Shown here piece by piece: positions 16,887 through 25,063 of a stretch of 64,000 nt of DNA (positions are counted from its first letter, which is position 1; each line of letters starts with the position of its first letter). Under the pieces are notes generated by a model. That model was not told the DNA's origin and ran no database searches. It worked only from the letters and a program-made list of their open reading frames with translations. The DNA is from JACPFJ01 sp041738275 (GTDB lineage: Bacteria; Desulfobacterota; Desulfuromonadia; Geobacterales; Pseudopelobacteraceae): NCBI GenBank assembly GCA_041738275.1, contig JBGSQD010000169.1:9410-73409 (forward strand), written 5' to 3'. The position numbers and the translations under genes were made by a program.

Positions 16887-16916
16887 CTTGTACCTCCATT
16901 AAAAACTCGCACCACA

Positions 16917-17195
16917 TCAGTTTTTCTTTTTCAATTCATTCAATCTGCTGTCCATCTCATCCAGCTCTCTTCTCAATGCATCGGCCTGTTCCATCAACAG
17001 CTTGCTTTCCGTTTCCTGGGCTGAGCGGCCTGCCAGGTCCGACGCATTAAACCAGTTGCACATTCTCCGGCCAGCGCCGCCCCTGCCTGAACCGCTTTTC
17101 ACCATTCCTCTGTTCTGGCCGCCAGCGCAGTTGCCTGCTCTCCTGCCGGTCATTGCCCCCATTGCTCTTGGTCCTGTTCCATCTCCTCGTGGCAT
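16917..17195 (-). CDS. DUF5320 family small protein
   Basis: This 92-residue protein has a Gly/Arg-rich N-terminal half (MPRGDGTGPRAMGAMTGRRAG and beyond) and a charged coiled-coil C-terminus. The pattern matches DUF5320, small proteins regularly found next to NifX-like genes in anaerobes. Two cysteines (NCAGG and RMCNWF) could contribute to metal binding. A strong GGAGG precedes ATG 17195. The function is unknown; by context it is an accessory of the ORP cluster. Confidence 0.75.
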   Translation of the reverse strand: MPRGDGTGPRAMGAMTGRRAGNCAGGQNRGMVKSGSGRGGAGRRMCNWFNASDLAGRSAQETESKLLMEQADALRRELDEMDSRLNELKKKN

Positions 17196-17196
17196 G

Positions 17197-17634
17197 TTAA
17201 ACCTCCTTTTTATCTGGTTCCTGTTTGCAGATGAGAGCAGAACCAGTTACCCGCTCTCTTCTCCGGACATGTTTGCTCCTGCCGGAACAGGCCATTCTGC
17301 AGGCGCACCCCGGCATTGCAAAACCACCTGTAACAAGTTTGCCCGTCAGATACGCCCGTAAAACTTTCCGGATATCTCCTGCTATAAATGGATATACCCT
17401 TATACCGGCGTTGGTTGCAGTTGTGAGGGCATCTCTGGAAATTGCACCGCATATCAAAGCTTCCGTTCCCGCTTCCTGAAGCCAGATAACCTTTTCAGCT
17501 GTGCAGGAATTCGGCAATATCAGGAAGTGTTCCGAGGTTATCTTGTGTCCATCCAGGTCAAACAATAACGCCTGGTTGGCCACATCAAAGACGGGCGATA
17601 CCCTGTTGTTCCATACTGTAATAGCTGTTTTCAT
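17197..17634 (-). CDS. NifX-family protein, first gene of the ORP operon
   Basis: This protein of about 145 residues starts at ATG 17634 (GGAG five bases upstream), 26 bp after the predicted sigma-54 transcription start. It has MKTAITVWNNRVSPVFDVANQ and GTEALICGAISRDALTTATNAG, the dinitrogenase-cofactor family fold. It ends in a Cys/Arg-rich tail (PGCACRMACSG) that could bind metal. It is the promoter-proximal gene of the run 17634 to 13560. The stop and the next start (17195) are only 1 bp apart. Confidence 0.75.
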   Translation of the reverse strand: MKTAITVWNNRVSPVFDVANQALLFDLDGHKITSEHFLILPNSCTAEKVIWLQEAGTEALICGAISRDALTTATNAGIRVYPFIAGDIRKVLRAYLTGKLVTGGFAMPGCACRMACSGRSKHVRRRERVTGSALICKQEPDKKEV

Positions 17635-17669
17635 GCTCGCTCCGGTAATGCTCACTGTAAACTATATAG

Positions 17670-17685
17670 AGCAATAGCCGGGCCA
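17670..17685 (-). promoter_or_regulatory. Predicted sigma-54 promoter of the ORP operon
   Basis: On the minus strand TGGCCCGGCTATTGCT fits the sigma-54 consensus TGGCACG-N4-TTGCW with one mismatch and correct GG/GC spacing. Transcription would begin near 17660, about 26 bp before the first gene. An activator gene of the sigma-54 class lies immediately upstream, which strongly supports the call. Confidence 0.8.
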
Positions 17686-17767
17686 ACATCGATCAGCGTA
17701 ATCAAACAGTTATAACATGTTGAAATAATGTGATATTGAATGGTTTATAACGGCAGGATCATCAAAG

Positions 17768-17789
17768 ATGGTTGTGATTTCGCAACCAT
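17768..17789. promoter_or_regulatory. Palindrome, candidate activator site (UAS) for the ORP operon
   Basis: An imperfect 22-bp palindrome has the core GGTTGTGATTTCGCAACC (17770-17787), flanked by AT on each side. It is centred about 95 bp upstream of the sigma-54 -24 element, where enhancer sites usually lie. It sits between the activator gene stop (17820) and the promoter, and is the best candidate binding site of that regulator. Confidence 0.55.
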
Positions 17790-17819
17790 GGTGGGAGCTT
17801 TATGGTAGTACATCTGCTA

Positions 17820-19202
17820 CTATAGGGAGCCTTTTGCGGAACGCCCATTTTGTGAGGGCAGAGGCAGGGAAAGAACCTTCATTTTACGGTAAAGCGTCGT
17901 CTTATGGATTCCCAGTTCACGAGCTGCGGCGACACGGTTGAAGCTGTTTCTTTTCAGTGCGGCAATTATGCTTTGCTCTTCTGCACTGCGAATCACCGCT
18001 TCCATACTGCCGGAATCAACATACACCGGGCTGGATCCGGTCAGTTCAACAGGCAAATGTTCCTGACCGATCAAATCTGACCTGCACAACACAAAGGCCC
18101 GCTCGACAACATTCTCCAGTTCACGGACATTGCCCGGCCAGTCATGTGCCATCAGCAGGGAATAGGCACCGTCGGTGAATCCGCTGACATTTTTATGCTG
18201 GATCAGATTGAAATGTTCAATAAAATGCTCCGCCAAAAGCGGGATATCTTCCTTACGCTTGCGCAGTGGTGGTATTTCGAGTGAGATGACGTTGATACGG
18301 TAATAAAGATCCTGTCTGAATTCACCATTTTTTACCATTGCAGCGAGATCGCAGTTTGTAGCTACGATGACACGTGCTGAGCTCTTTTCACTGCGAGTTG
18401 AACCAAGCGGCTCGTATGTTTGTTCCTGGAGCACCCGCAGAAGCCTGACCTGCAGGGCAGGGGTGATCTCACCGATTTCATCCAGAAACAATGTGCCCCC
18501 CTGGGCAAGGGCAAAACGCCCCGGTTTGTCCTGGTTGGCACCGGTAAAAGCCCCCTTTTTGTAGCCGAACAGTTCAGATTCAAGCAGGGTGTCCGGCAAT
18601 GCGCCGCAGTTGACCGCCACGAACGGTTTTTGCGAACGGGGGCTCATGCTGTGAATCGCCTTGGCCAGAAGTTCCTTGCCGGTTCCTGTTTCACCTTGTA
18701 TCAGCACCGTGGTCAAGCTGGCCGCCAAAGAGGGTACCAAATCTAAAACCGGCCTCATTGCCTGGCTGTGGCTGACAAGATCACCAATCTGGAAATTTCC
18801 TGCCAATTCTTTTCGCAGAGCCACAATTTCGCTTAAATCACGGAATGTTTCAGCGCCGCCGATGATCTTCCCATCGCCGTCACGCAGCACAGCGGTAGAG
18901 ACGCTTACGGGAATGCGGTCGCCATCGGCATCGATGATATATCCGGACTTGTTTATGACCGGTTTTTCGCTGTTAAGTGTTTGTTGCAGGGCACATTCCG
19001 ACTCGCACATACTTGACTTGAACACCTCGGAACAAAGCCGCCCCAACGCTTCCCTCCTCTGTATTCCGGTGATCTCTTCCGCTGCCCTGTTGAAAGAGGT
19101 GACACGCCAGTTCAGGTCAACCGTGAACACGCCGTCGGAGATGCTTTCCAGGATAGCGTCGGTTGGGGTGAAATGGATGTCAGCACTATTTTTATCAACC
19201 AT
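17820..19202 (-). CDS. Sigma-54-dependent transcriptional activator with PAS sensor
   Basis: This 460-residue protein has an N-terminal PAS domain (about 13-130) containing three closely spaced cysteines (RLCSEVFKSSMCESECAL). An AAA+ domain (about 145-375) has Walker A GETGTGKE and the sigma-54 contact loop GAFTGA (217-222). A C-terminal Fis-type helix-turn-helix (NRVAAARELGIHKTTLYRKM) follows. In Desulfovibrio a regulator of this class controls the orange-protein operons together with sigma-54. The adjacent promoter and palindrome suggest the same here. The PAS cysteines may sense redox state or hold a cluster; this is inference. Confidence 0.88.
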   Translation of the reverse strand: MVDKNSADIHFTPTDAILESISDGVFTVDLNWRVTSFNRAAEEITGIQRREALGRLCSEVFKSSMCESECALQQTLNSEKPVINKSGYIIDADGDRIPVSVSTAVLRDGDGKIIGGAETFRDLSEIVALRKELAGNFQIGDLVSHSQAMRPVLDLVPSLAASLTTVLIQGETGTGKELLAKAIHSMSPRSQKPFVAVNCGALPDTLLESELFGYKKGAFTGANQDKPGRFALAQGGTLFLDEIGEITPALQVRLLRVLQEQTYEPLGSTRSEKSSARVIVATNCDLAAMVKNGEFRQDLYYRINVISLEIPPLRKRKEDIPLLAEHFIEHFNLIQHKNVSGFTDGAYSLLMAHDWPGNVRELENVVERAFVLCRSDLIGQEHLPVELTGSSPVYVDSGSMEAVIRSAEEQSIIAALKRNSFNRVAAARELGIHKTTLYRKMKVLSLPLPSQNGRSAKGSL

Positions 19203-19285
19203 TCTGAATACCCTTTACCATGCGGCCATACATACTTCCTGAAACAGAACCTGGCACAAAGTTCAATAAATGACGCGGTGATGTC

Positions 19286-19924
19286 TCATTTCCGGCAACT
19301 CATCAGTTTGCTTTTGCCGCTTCGCGAATGGCTCAGTGTGACCTTGGAGAATACTTTTTTAAATGGTTCCAGGCCTCCCTTGACAAATTCGTTCGCGTCT
19401 TTTGAACCCATGGAAAGCATTCTCACGTAAAAAAGGAATTTAATGACCGGATGCCGGGGTACTTCGTGCTCCATAAGCAGTACATAGCCATCCGGGCGCA
19501 CCACCCGTTTCATTTCCTGCAACGCCTTTTCCCGCGTTTCTCCCTTCAATTCGTATAGGGCATGGGAACAGGTCACCACGTCAAAACTGTTATCGTCGAA
19601 GGGGAGCGCCGACGCATCACCTTCAATGAAAACAATCCGGCCTTTCAGATCTTTTTCCTGTGCTTTGCGTAACATGCCGGGAGAAAAATCGTAGCCTATG
19701 GCCTCGGATTCCGGATAGCGCTCCTTAAAGGCTAAAATCACCGAGCCGGTGCCGCAGCAGACATCCAGAATCCTGGGCATGGTTTTTCCATCCAGATGTG
19801 CCGCGTCAACCAGGAAATTTCGGGTATCGTCTTCATGCCGGCTGGAATGGAACTTGATAAAGGCATCGTAATAAGGGGCGAAAATATCATAGTACCTGCG
19901 TCGACCGGTTCTTAGTTGTGCCAT
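19286..19924 (-). CDS. Class I SAM-dependent methyltransferase (UbiE-like)
   Basis: This protein of about 212 residues has ILDVCCGTGSVILAF (motif I), EAIGYDFSPGMLRKA and FDVVTCSHALYEL, followed by the VVRPDGYVLLMEH strand typical of UbiE/COQ5-like enzymes. ATG 19924 follows AAAGG. It lies between the sigma-54 activator and the IscU-like gene, all on the minus strand. The substrate is unknown; a membrane-associated C-terminal helix (VIKFLFYVRML) may favour a lipophilic substrate. Confidence 0.75.
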   Translation of the reverse strand: MAQLRTGRRRYYDIFAPYYDAFIKFHSSRHEDDTRNFLVDAAHLDGKTMPRILDVCCGTGSVILAFKERYPESEAIGYDFSPGMLRKAQEKDLKGRIVFIEGDASALPFDDNSFDVVTCSHALYELKGETREKALQEMKRVVRPDGYVLLMEHEVPRHPVIKFLFYVRMLSMGSKDANEFVKGGLEPFKKVFSKVTLSHSRSGKSKLMSCRK

Positions 19925-20008
19925 ACAAGAAACCTTTCTGTGATGATCGGAACACACAAGAAATGTGGTGAAGCAGGAAACGGGCTATTTTCTGTCACAT
20001 AGATCGGA

Positions 20009-20410
20009 TTACAAATTCACTGGCGGAGTTTCTCCTGCAACCGTTGAGCGATACTGCTGCACCGCGGCATGCAGGGCGGAAGCGGCCATGTTCGAACAGT
20101 GCATTTTCTCTTCCGGCAGGCCGTCCAGAGCAATGGCTATTTTCTGATCATTAAGAGTCAGTACTTCGTCAAGGTTCTTGCCCATGACCAGCTCCGTCGC
20201 TATCGAAGAGGTTGCTATGGCTGCGCCGCATCCTTTGATGAGAAACTTGATGTCGAGTATGATGTCATTTTCTATTTTAATAAAAAAGACGAGGGCATCA
20301 CCACAGCTCGGGTCTCCTGCCTGTACCACCACGTTGGCGTCTTCCAGGGATCCGATATTGCGCGGGTTATGGAAATGATCCAGTACCTTTGCTGAATAAA
20401 GCTCACTCAT
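20009..20410 (-). CDS. IscU/NifU-N-type iron-sulfur cluster scaffold
   Basis: This 133-residue protein has the three scaffold cysteines in order: GDPSCGDALVFF, IKGCGAAIATSS and MHCSNMAASA. The Asp and Gly around the first cysteine are as in IscU. It starts at ATG 20410, preceded by AGGAA. Such stand-alone scaffolds assemble [2Fe-2S] or [4Fe-4S] clusters from a cysteine desulfurase. No desulfurase gene is in the window, so the partner must be elsewhere. It overlaps the DUF134 gene upstream by 4 bp (ATGA), so the two are translationally coupled. Confidence 0.85.
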   Translation of the reverse strand: MSELYSAKVLDHFHNPRNIGSLEDANVVVQAGDPSCGDALVFFIKIENDIILDIKFLIKGCGAAIATSSIATELVMGKNLDEVLTLNDQKIAIALDGLPEEKMHCSNMAASALHAAVQQYRSTVAGETPPVNL

Positions 20411-20754
20411 TGAGAGATTCCTTTCGTGCAATCAGGCTGATCTTTTGCGATGCATTCTCCTGAGATGTTATTGCCGGATATCGCCAGCGCCTTCTGTCCG
20501 ACCAGCGCACCGGCCACCTTGCCGCGGGCGCCGGCGAGCAAACGCTGGACCGTGCCGCGTGATACCCCCATGCATACACCTGCTTCCTCCTGGGTCTTTC
20601 CCTCACCGTCACACAGATGCAACGCCTCCAGTTCGTCGTGCGCGAGTTGGATGATTTCCATGTCCTTGAGTGGGGTGCCTGCCGGTTTAAAGACCGCTGT
20701 GTAGCCGGCTCGGTGAGGACAAAGGCAGATTCTCGGTTTTCGTGGCCGCGGCAT
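20407..20754 (-). CDS. DUF134 family DNA-binding-like protein
   Basis: This 115-residue protein begins with MPRPRKPRICLCPHRAGYT, the basic, Cys-containing start of DUF134. A sigma-factor-like helix-turn-helix follows (TQEEAGVCMGVSRGTVQRLLAGARGKVA). The C-terminus carries two more cysteines (GECIAKDQPDC). DUF134 proteins are predicted redox- or metal-responsive regulators commonly found beside NifX-like genes. Here it sits between a NifX-like gene (3 bp away) and an IscU-like scaffold, so it may regulate them. Confidence 0.8.
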   Translation of the reverse strand: MPRPRKPRICLCPHRAGYTAVFKPAGTPLKDMEIIQLAHDELEALHLCDGEGKTQEEAGVCMGVSRGTVQRLLAGARGKVAGALVGQKALAISGNNISGECIAKDQPDCTKGISQ

Positions 20755-20756
20755 GG

Positions 20757-21137
20757 TTAGTGGGAACAGCCATTGCTGTGACCATGACCGCCACAGGTAT
20801 GGCCCGGCATATATTCCGGCAGGCCGTTTGCCCGGAAGAGCGTAAGATTTTCAGCGACTGTTCCCAGCTGTGCCTGAAATACCCGCATCCCGGCACTGTT
20901 GAGTTTATGCAGCGCCCCGCCGCCAATGCCGCCAACCACGATTGCATCCACCTGATGGCCGCCAAGCCCCGCTACCGGATTGCAGGCCCCATGCTGATGA
21001 ATCTGGTCGCTGTTGTTGATCGTCGTCACCTCACTGGTAATCATATCCACCACGACAAATCCTGGTGCAGAGCCAAAATGCCCGAATACCTGACTCTCCA
21101 ATCCTTGATTTTCATTAACCGGAAAACAGACTTTCAT
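20757..21137 (-). CDS. NifX/NafY-family protein with His-rich tail
   Basis: This protein of about 126 residues starts at ATG 21137 with GGAGG upstream. Its N-terminal part, MKVCFPVNENQGLESQVFG and HFGSAPGFVVVDM, and the GLGGHQVDAIVVGGIGGGALHKL stretch are the dinitrogenase-cofactor family fold. It ends in a histidine/cysteine-rich tail (GHTCGGHGHSNGCSH) that should bind metal ions. It leads a four-gene minus-strand run with DUF134, IscU and a methyltransferase. It is distinct from the ORP-operon NifX proteins. Confidence 0.8.
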   Translation of the reverse strand: MKVCFPVNENQGLESQVFGHFGSAPGFVVVDMITSEVTTINNSDQIHQHGACNPVAGLGGHQVDAIVVGGIGGGALHKLNSAGMRVFQAQLGTVAENLTLFRANGLPEYMPGHTCGGHGHSNGCSH

Positions 21138-21156
21138 TGCGTACCTCCAAGTTGAA

Positions 21157-21172
21157 TTGTGTATATGCACAA
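21157..21172. promoter_or_regulatory. Small palindrome upstream of the NifX-DUF134-IscU run
   Basis: TTGTGTATATGCACAA (inverted arms TTGTG and CACAA) lies 20 bp upstream of the NifX-like start. It overlaps a possible -10 (TATACA on the minus strand). It may be an operator, for example for the adjacent LysR or DUF134 protein. No consensus is known to me that would settle it. Confidence 0.35.
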
Positions 21173-21195
21173 AATGACATTAAAACCCATGAATG

Positions 21196-22113
21196 TCAAT
21201 GGGGTATTTCAGACTGAAAATAATCAAGAATGCATTTCTTCAAACTCTCCGTTGAGGGATTCAATTTTTTGCTGAGATCGGTAAAAAGCGTCCTTTTTCT
21301 GGCATGAACAAATCCGTCTACATGATGCTGCACAAGTCTGCCGGAATTCAGGTGCTTTTCAACCACCCCCTTGGAGATACAGGCTATTCCGTTTCCTGCC
21401 AGCACAGCGTTGATGATCATATGCAGATCATCGACAATGATATGGTTGTTGAATTCGGTAACGCTTCTCCCCAAGGATCTTAAATTGGTCGCCAGAAACT
21501 TGCTGGCACAGGATCCTTCATTTTGCCCGTACAGATTGTATCTAAATAACTCGTCGACAGTAAGTTGCGGTGCATTGATAGAGAGAGTTGGAGAGGATAC
21601 GAATACAGCTTCGTCATTTGGCAGAGAATACGTTGTGAATTCATCAGAACTAAAGCATTCGCAATGGATACAATGTTCAAATACCGCCAGGTTATAGCAG
21701 CTTTCCCGCAATCCTTTGACAATGTTGTCCGGTTGATCAAAGTTGAATTTTAGTTTTGCCGTGTCAGGGTTAATCGCCATGAGTTCCGCGAAAATCTGCG
21801 GGAGATGGGCTATTCCAAAAGAGTTAGTGCAACAGAAGAAAATCCCGTCACATTGCTCCATGCTCTTCAGTCCGGTAAGCAAATCATTTTCCAGAGACAG
21901 TATTGCCGCAGCCTTATCCGCCACCAATTTCCCTGCTTCGGTAGGAACAAGTATGCTGCCTGAGCGATCAAGAAGCGAGTAGCCGTAATGATCCTCCAGG
22001 AACTTTATACGACGCGAAGCGGTAGACGGCGTGATGCACAAACCATCTGCGGCCTTGGAAAGATTTCCTGTGGCTACAGTCTCAACCAAGGTTTTGAGAT
22101 AAACGGTCTCCAT
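21196..22113 (-). CDS. LysR-family transcriptional regulator
   Basis: This 305-residue protein has the LysR winged helix at its N-terminus (LKTLVETVATGNLSKAADGL, then ITPSTASRRIKFLEDHYG) and a periplasmic-binding-like effector domain. The effector domain is rich in cysteine (FEHCIHCECFSSDE), unusual for the family and suggestive of a thiol or metal signal. It is divergent from the PsrA-type reductase operon, the standard position for a LysR activator of that operon. The 181-bp intergenic region contains GCGTAAAACGC (22127-22137) as a short inverted repeat, but no certain LysR box. Confidence 0.85.
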   Translation of the reverse strand: METVYLKTLVETVATGNLSKAADGLCITPSTASRRIKFLEDHYGYSLLDRSGSILVPTEAGKLVADKAAAILSLENDLLTGLKSMEQCDGIFFCCTNSFGIAHLPQIFAELMAINPDTAKLKFNFDQPDNIVKGLRESCYNLAVFEHCIHCECFSSDEFTTYSLPNDEAVFVSSPTLSINAPQLTVDELFRYNLYGQNEGSCASKFLATNLRSLGRSVTEFNNHIIVDDLHMIINAVLAGNGIACISKGVVEKHLNSGRLVQHHVDGFVHARKRTLFTDLSKKLNPSTESLKKCILDYFQSEIPH

Positions 22114-22294
22114 TTAAATCCTCCTGTGCGTAAAACGCAACGCTATGTGCAAATGTGTCACTTTACTCTTAAGCTGTTTTCCTATAGTTAGCAATATATA
22201 TGATTTAAGCGATGCTCCATTGGAAGATTTAAATTAATCCACACGCCTTTCACGGAAAGATTCTCAATTTCATGACTGCAAAGAGGAACGAATT

Positions 22295-24499
22295 GTGACA
22301 GCTAAATTTTCGCGAAGAACGTTTTTGAAAACATCAGGGCTGGTATCGGCAGGAATAGCGGCAACTTCCATGCTCCCCGACAAATTCCTCCTCTGGGCGG
22401 AAGAGCAGGGAATGCTCAAGGCTGACTATATACCCACCTACTGCGAGGTATGTTTCTGGAAGTGCGGGGCAATGGCCAAGGTCATCAACGGCAGGGTTGT
22501 AATGCTGGAAGGCAACCCGAAACATCCCGGTTCAAGAGGGAAGCTGTGCGGCAGGGGGAATGGCGGTGCAGGGCTTCTGTATGATCCGAACCGCCTGAAA
22601 ACTCCGATGATCAGCGTTGGCAAAAGGGGTGAAGGCAAATACAGGAAGGCATCATGGGATGAAGCATTGAACGTGGTGGCCGAAAAACTCACCAAAATAA
22701 AGCAGCAATATGGTTCGGAAGCGGTAGCTCTTTTTACCCACGGGACCCCGACTGATCATTTTCTGCCTCTGCTGTATGCCTACGGTTCACAAAACGTGGG
22801 CATGCCATCCTTTGCCCAGTGCCGGGGTCCGCGTGACGTCGGCCTGGAACTTACCTTTGGCGAGAGCGTAGGTTCTCCGGAGCGACTTGACCTTGCAAAC
22901 AGCAAGCTGATCGTGCTGCTCGGCTCTCACCTGGGTGAAAACATGCACAACTCTCAAGTACAGGACTTCAGTGAGGCGATGGCTAGTGGTGCACAGTTGA
23001 TAGTTGTTGATCCACGGTTTTCCATCGCCGCCGGCAAGGCCCATGCCTGGCTGCCGATCCGGCCGGCCACCGATATCGCGCTGCTGCTGGCCTGGATCAA
23101 TGTGATCATTGAAGAGGAGTGGTACGACAAGGAGTACCTGGACAAATATGCAACAGGGTTCACCGAACTTGCCGCCGCTGTCAAAGCATATACTCCGGAG
23201 TGGGCGGAGAAGGAAACCGACATCAAGGCCGACAAGATTGTCGAGACCGCCCGCATGATGGCTAATAATGCCCCGGCAGTCTGTATCCATCCCGGTCGCC
23301 ACGCCACCTGGTACGGCGATGATGTGCAACGAACCAGATGTCTCGGGATTTTGATGGCACTGTTGGGAACCTGGGGTAGGGAGGGAGGGGTGTTTATCGC
23401 CACCAAGTCTTCATTCCCGAAAGCCGCCTCCAAGCCATTTCCGGAACTCAGCGTTGAGGCCCTGAATACCTGCGGTTATCCCCTGGCCGGTGCGGAAGGG
23501 CTGACCCATGTTATCAGGAGTTCCACAATCTCCGGAACCCCTTATCCGATTAAAGGCTGGATCGTCAGCGGCACTAACCTGATGAAGGCACTGCCGAATC
23601 AGAAGGAGACCATTGAGGCAATCAACAAGCTTGACCTGCTGGTAGCCATTGATGTCATGCCCTTTGACACGGTCATGATGGCGGATGTAATCCTTCCCGA
23701 ATGCACCTATCTGGAGCGTCATGATGCCTTGGCGATCGGCAAGGGAAAAATGCTGACGGTTTCCCTCCGGCAACCGGCTGTCAAGCCGATGTATGAGTCC
23801 AAGCCGGGGTGGTGGATTGCCAAGGAACTGGCCAACAGACTGGGGCTGAATGAATATTTCCCGTGGAACACCCTGGAAGACAAGATCAAGGCCCAATGCA
23901 GCCTGTGCAATATCAGCTATGACGAACTTAAAAAAGAGGGCACCATCGTCATCCCTGGAACCGCAGCCCCATATATCACGCCGCTCAACCCACCGGAATT
24001 CAAAACCGCGTCAGGGAAGATCGAGCTGTTCAGCAAGGAACTTAAAGAAAAGGGGTTCGATCCCATACCCCGCTACACGAAACATCCTCAGCCGCAGGCT
24101 GGGGAATTCCGCCTGGTATACGGACGAAATGCCGTGCACACCTTTAGCCGCACCACCAACAATCCAGAACTTAATGAACTGTTCTCAGAAAACGAGGTCT
24201 GGCTCAATACAAAACAGGCCCGTTCTCTCGATATAAAAAACGGTTCATACGTCACACTGGTCAATCAGGACGGGGTCAAGAGCCCTCCGCTCAAGGTCAA
24301 GGCCACGGAGCGGATCCGGGAGGATTGCGTGTACATGGTGCATGGTTTCGGCACCACCAGCAAGGAACTCAAGAACGTTTTCGGCAAGGGTGCCGATGAT
24401 CAGGGACTGGTTACCAGATATGCCATAGATCCGATTTGTGGAGCTACCGGGATGAGGGTCAATTTTGTCCGTATCGAGAAGGGAGCTCTGCATGCCTAA
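22295..24499 (+). CDS. Molybdopterin oxidoreductase catalytic subunit, PsrA/PhsA-like
   Basis: This 734-residue Mo-bisMGD enzyme has a twin-arginine signal (SRRTFLKTSG, residues 6-15), so it is exported folded to the periplasm. The [4Fe-4S] ligands are C50, C53, C57 and C85 (YCEVCFWKC and KLCGRG). C176 in FAQCRGPRD is the likely Mo ligand, as in polysulfide, thiosulfate and arsenate reductases. With the following four-cluster ferredoxin and NrfD genes it makes a complete A-B-C complex of the CISM family. The electron acceptor (polysulfide, thiosulfate, tetrathionate or arsenate) cannot be fixed by sequence reading. The start is GTG 22295 with AGAGG upstream. Confidence 0.88.
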   Translation: MTAKFSRRTFLKTSGLVSAGIAATSMLPDKFLLWAEEQGMLKADYIPTYCEVCFWKCGAMAKVINGRVVMLEGNPKHPGSRGKLCGRGNGGAGLLYDPNRLKTPMISVGKRGEGKYRKASWDEALNVVAEKLTKIKQQYGSEAVALFTHGTPTDHFLPLLYAYGSQNVGMPSFAQCRGPRDVGLELTFGESVGSPERLDLANSKLIVLLGSHLGENMHNSQVQDFSEAMASGAQLIVVDPRFSIAAGKAHAWLPIRPATDIALLLAWINVIIEEEWYDKEYLDKYATGFTELAAAVKAYTPEWAEKETDIKADKIVETARMMANNAPAVCIHPGRHATWYGDDVQRTRCLGILMALLGTWGREGGVFIATKSSFPKAASKPFPELSVEALNTCGYPLAGAEGLTHVIRSSTISGTPYPIKGWIVSGTNLMKALPNQKETIEAINKLDLLVAIDVMPFDTVMMADVILPECTYLERHDALAIGKGKMLTVSLRQPAVKPMYESKPGWWIAKELANRLGLNEYFPWNTLEDKIKAQCSLCNISYDELKKEGTIVIPGTAAPYITPLNPPEFKTASGKIELFSKELKEKGFDPIPRYTKHPQPQAGEFRLVYGRNAVHTFSRTTNNPELNELFSENEVWLNTKQARSLDIKNGSYVTLVNQDGVKSPPLKVKATERIREDCVYMVHGFGTTSKELKNVFGKGADDQGLVTRYAIDPICGATGMRVNFVRIEKGALHA

Positions 24500-25052
24500 A
24501 TATGGAATGGTAATAGATCAACGCCGCTGCGTGGCCTGCATGGCCTGTGTCGTAGCCTGCAAGAAGGAAAATGATGTCCCGCACGGACAATTCCGTACCA
24601 GGGTCGTGGAAGAGGTTGAAGGAGAGTTTCCAGCACTGCGCATGGAGCTTCGCTCGGAACTGTGCAACCACTGCGATAATCCGCCGTGTGTATATAACTG
24701 CCCTACCGGAGCTTCCTACAAGCGCTCCGAAGATGGCCTCGTACTGCTGAAAAAATACCGTTGTGTCGGCTGCAAGTCGTGCCTGGCCGCCTGTCCCTAT
24801 GATGCCCGGTATATCAATCATGAAAAGGGGTTTGCCGACAAATGCACATTGTGCGAACACCGGATCAAGGAAGGCAAGTCGCCGGCCTGCGTTGCCACCT
24901 GTGTTGGCGGCTCGCGAATATTCGGTGATCTGGATGATCCTGAGAGCCTGGTCAGTATCGTGCTCAGGGAAAATCATTCACATGTGCTGCTGGAAGGCGC
25001 CGGAACCAAACCACGCATCTACTACATCAAAATGTACAGCAAGCCGGAATAG
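24492..25052 (+). CDS. Four-cluster ferredoxin subunit, PsrB-like
   Basis: This protein of about 186 residues carries the usual four [4Fe-4S] binding sets: CVACMACVVACKKEN, CNHCDNPPCVYNC, CVGCKSCLAAC and CTLCEHR plus the trailing CVATC. It shuttles electrons between the NrfD-type membrane subunit and the molybdenum subunit. The start at 24492 overlaps the catalytic gene by 8 bp and has GGGAG upstream; the longer frame from 24465 lacks this. There is no signal peptide, as expected for a hitchhiker on the Tat substrate. Confidence 0.88.
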   Translation: MPKYGMVIDQRRCVACMACVVACKKENDVPHGQFRTRVVEEVEGEFPALRMELRSELCNHCDNPPCVYNCPTGASYKRSEDGLVLLKKYRCVGCKSCLAACPYDARYINHEKGFADKCTLCEHRIKEGKSPACVATCVGGSRIFGDLDDPESLVSIVLRENHSHVLLEGAGTKPRIYYIKMYSKPE

Positions 25053-25063
25053 GAGCGTAGAAC

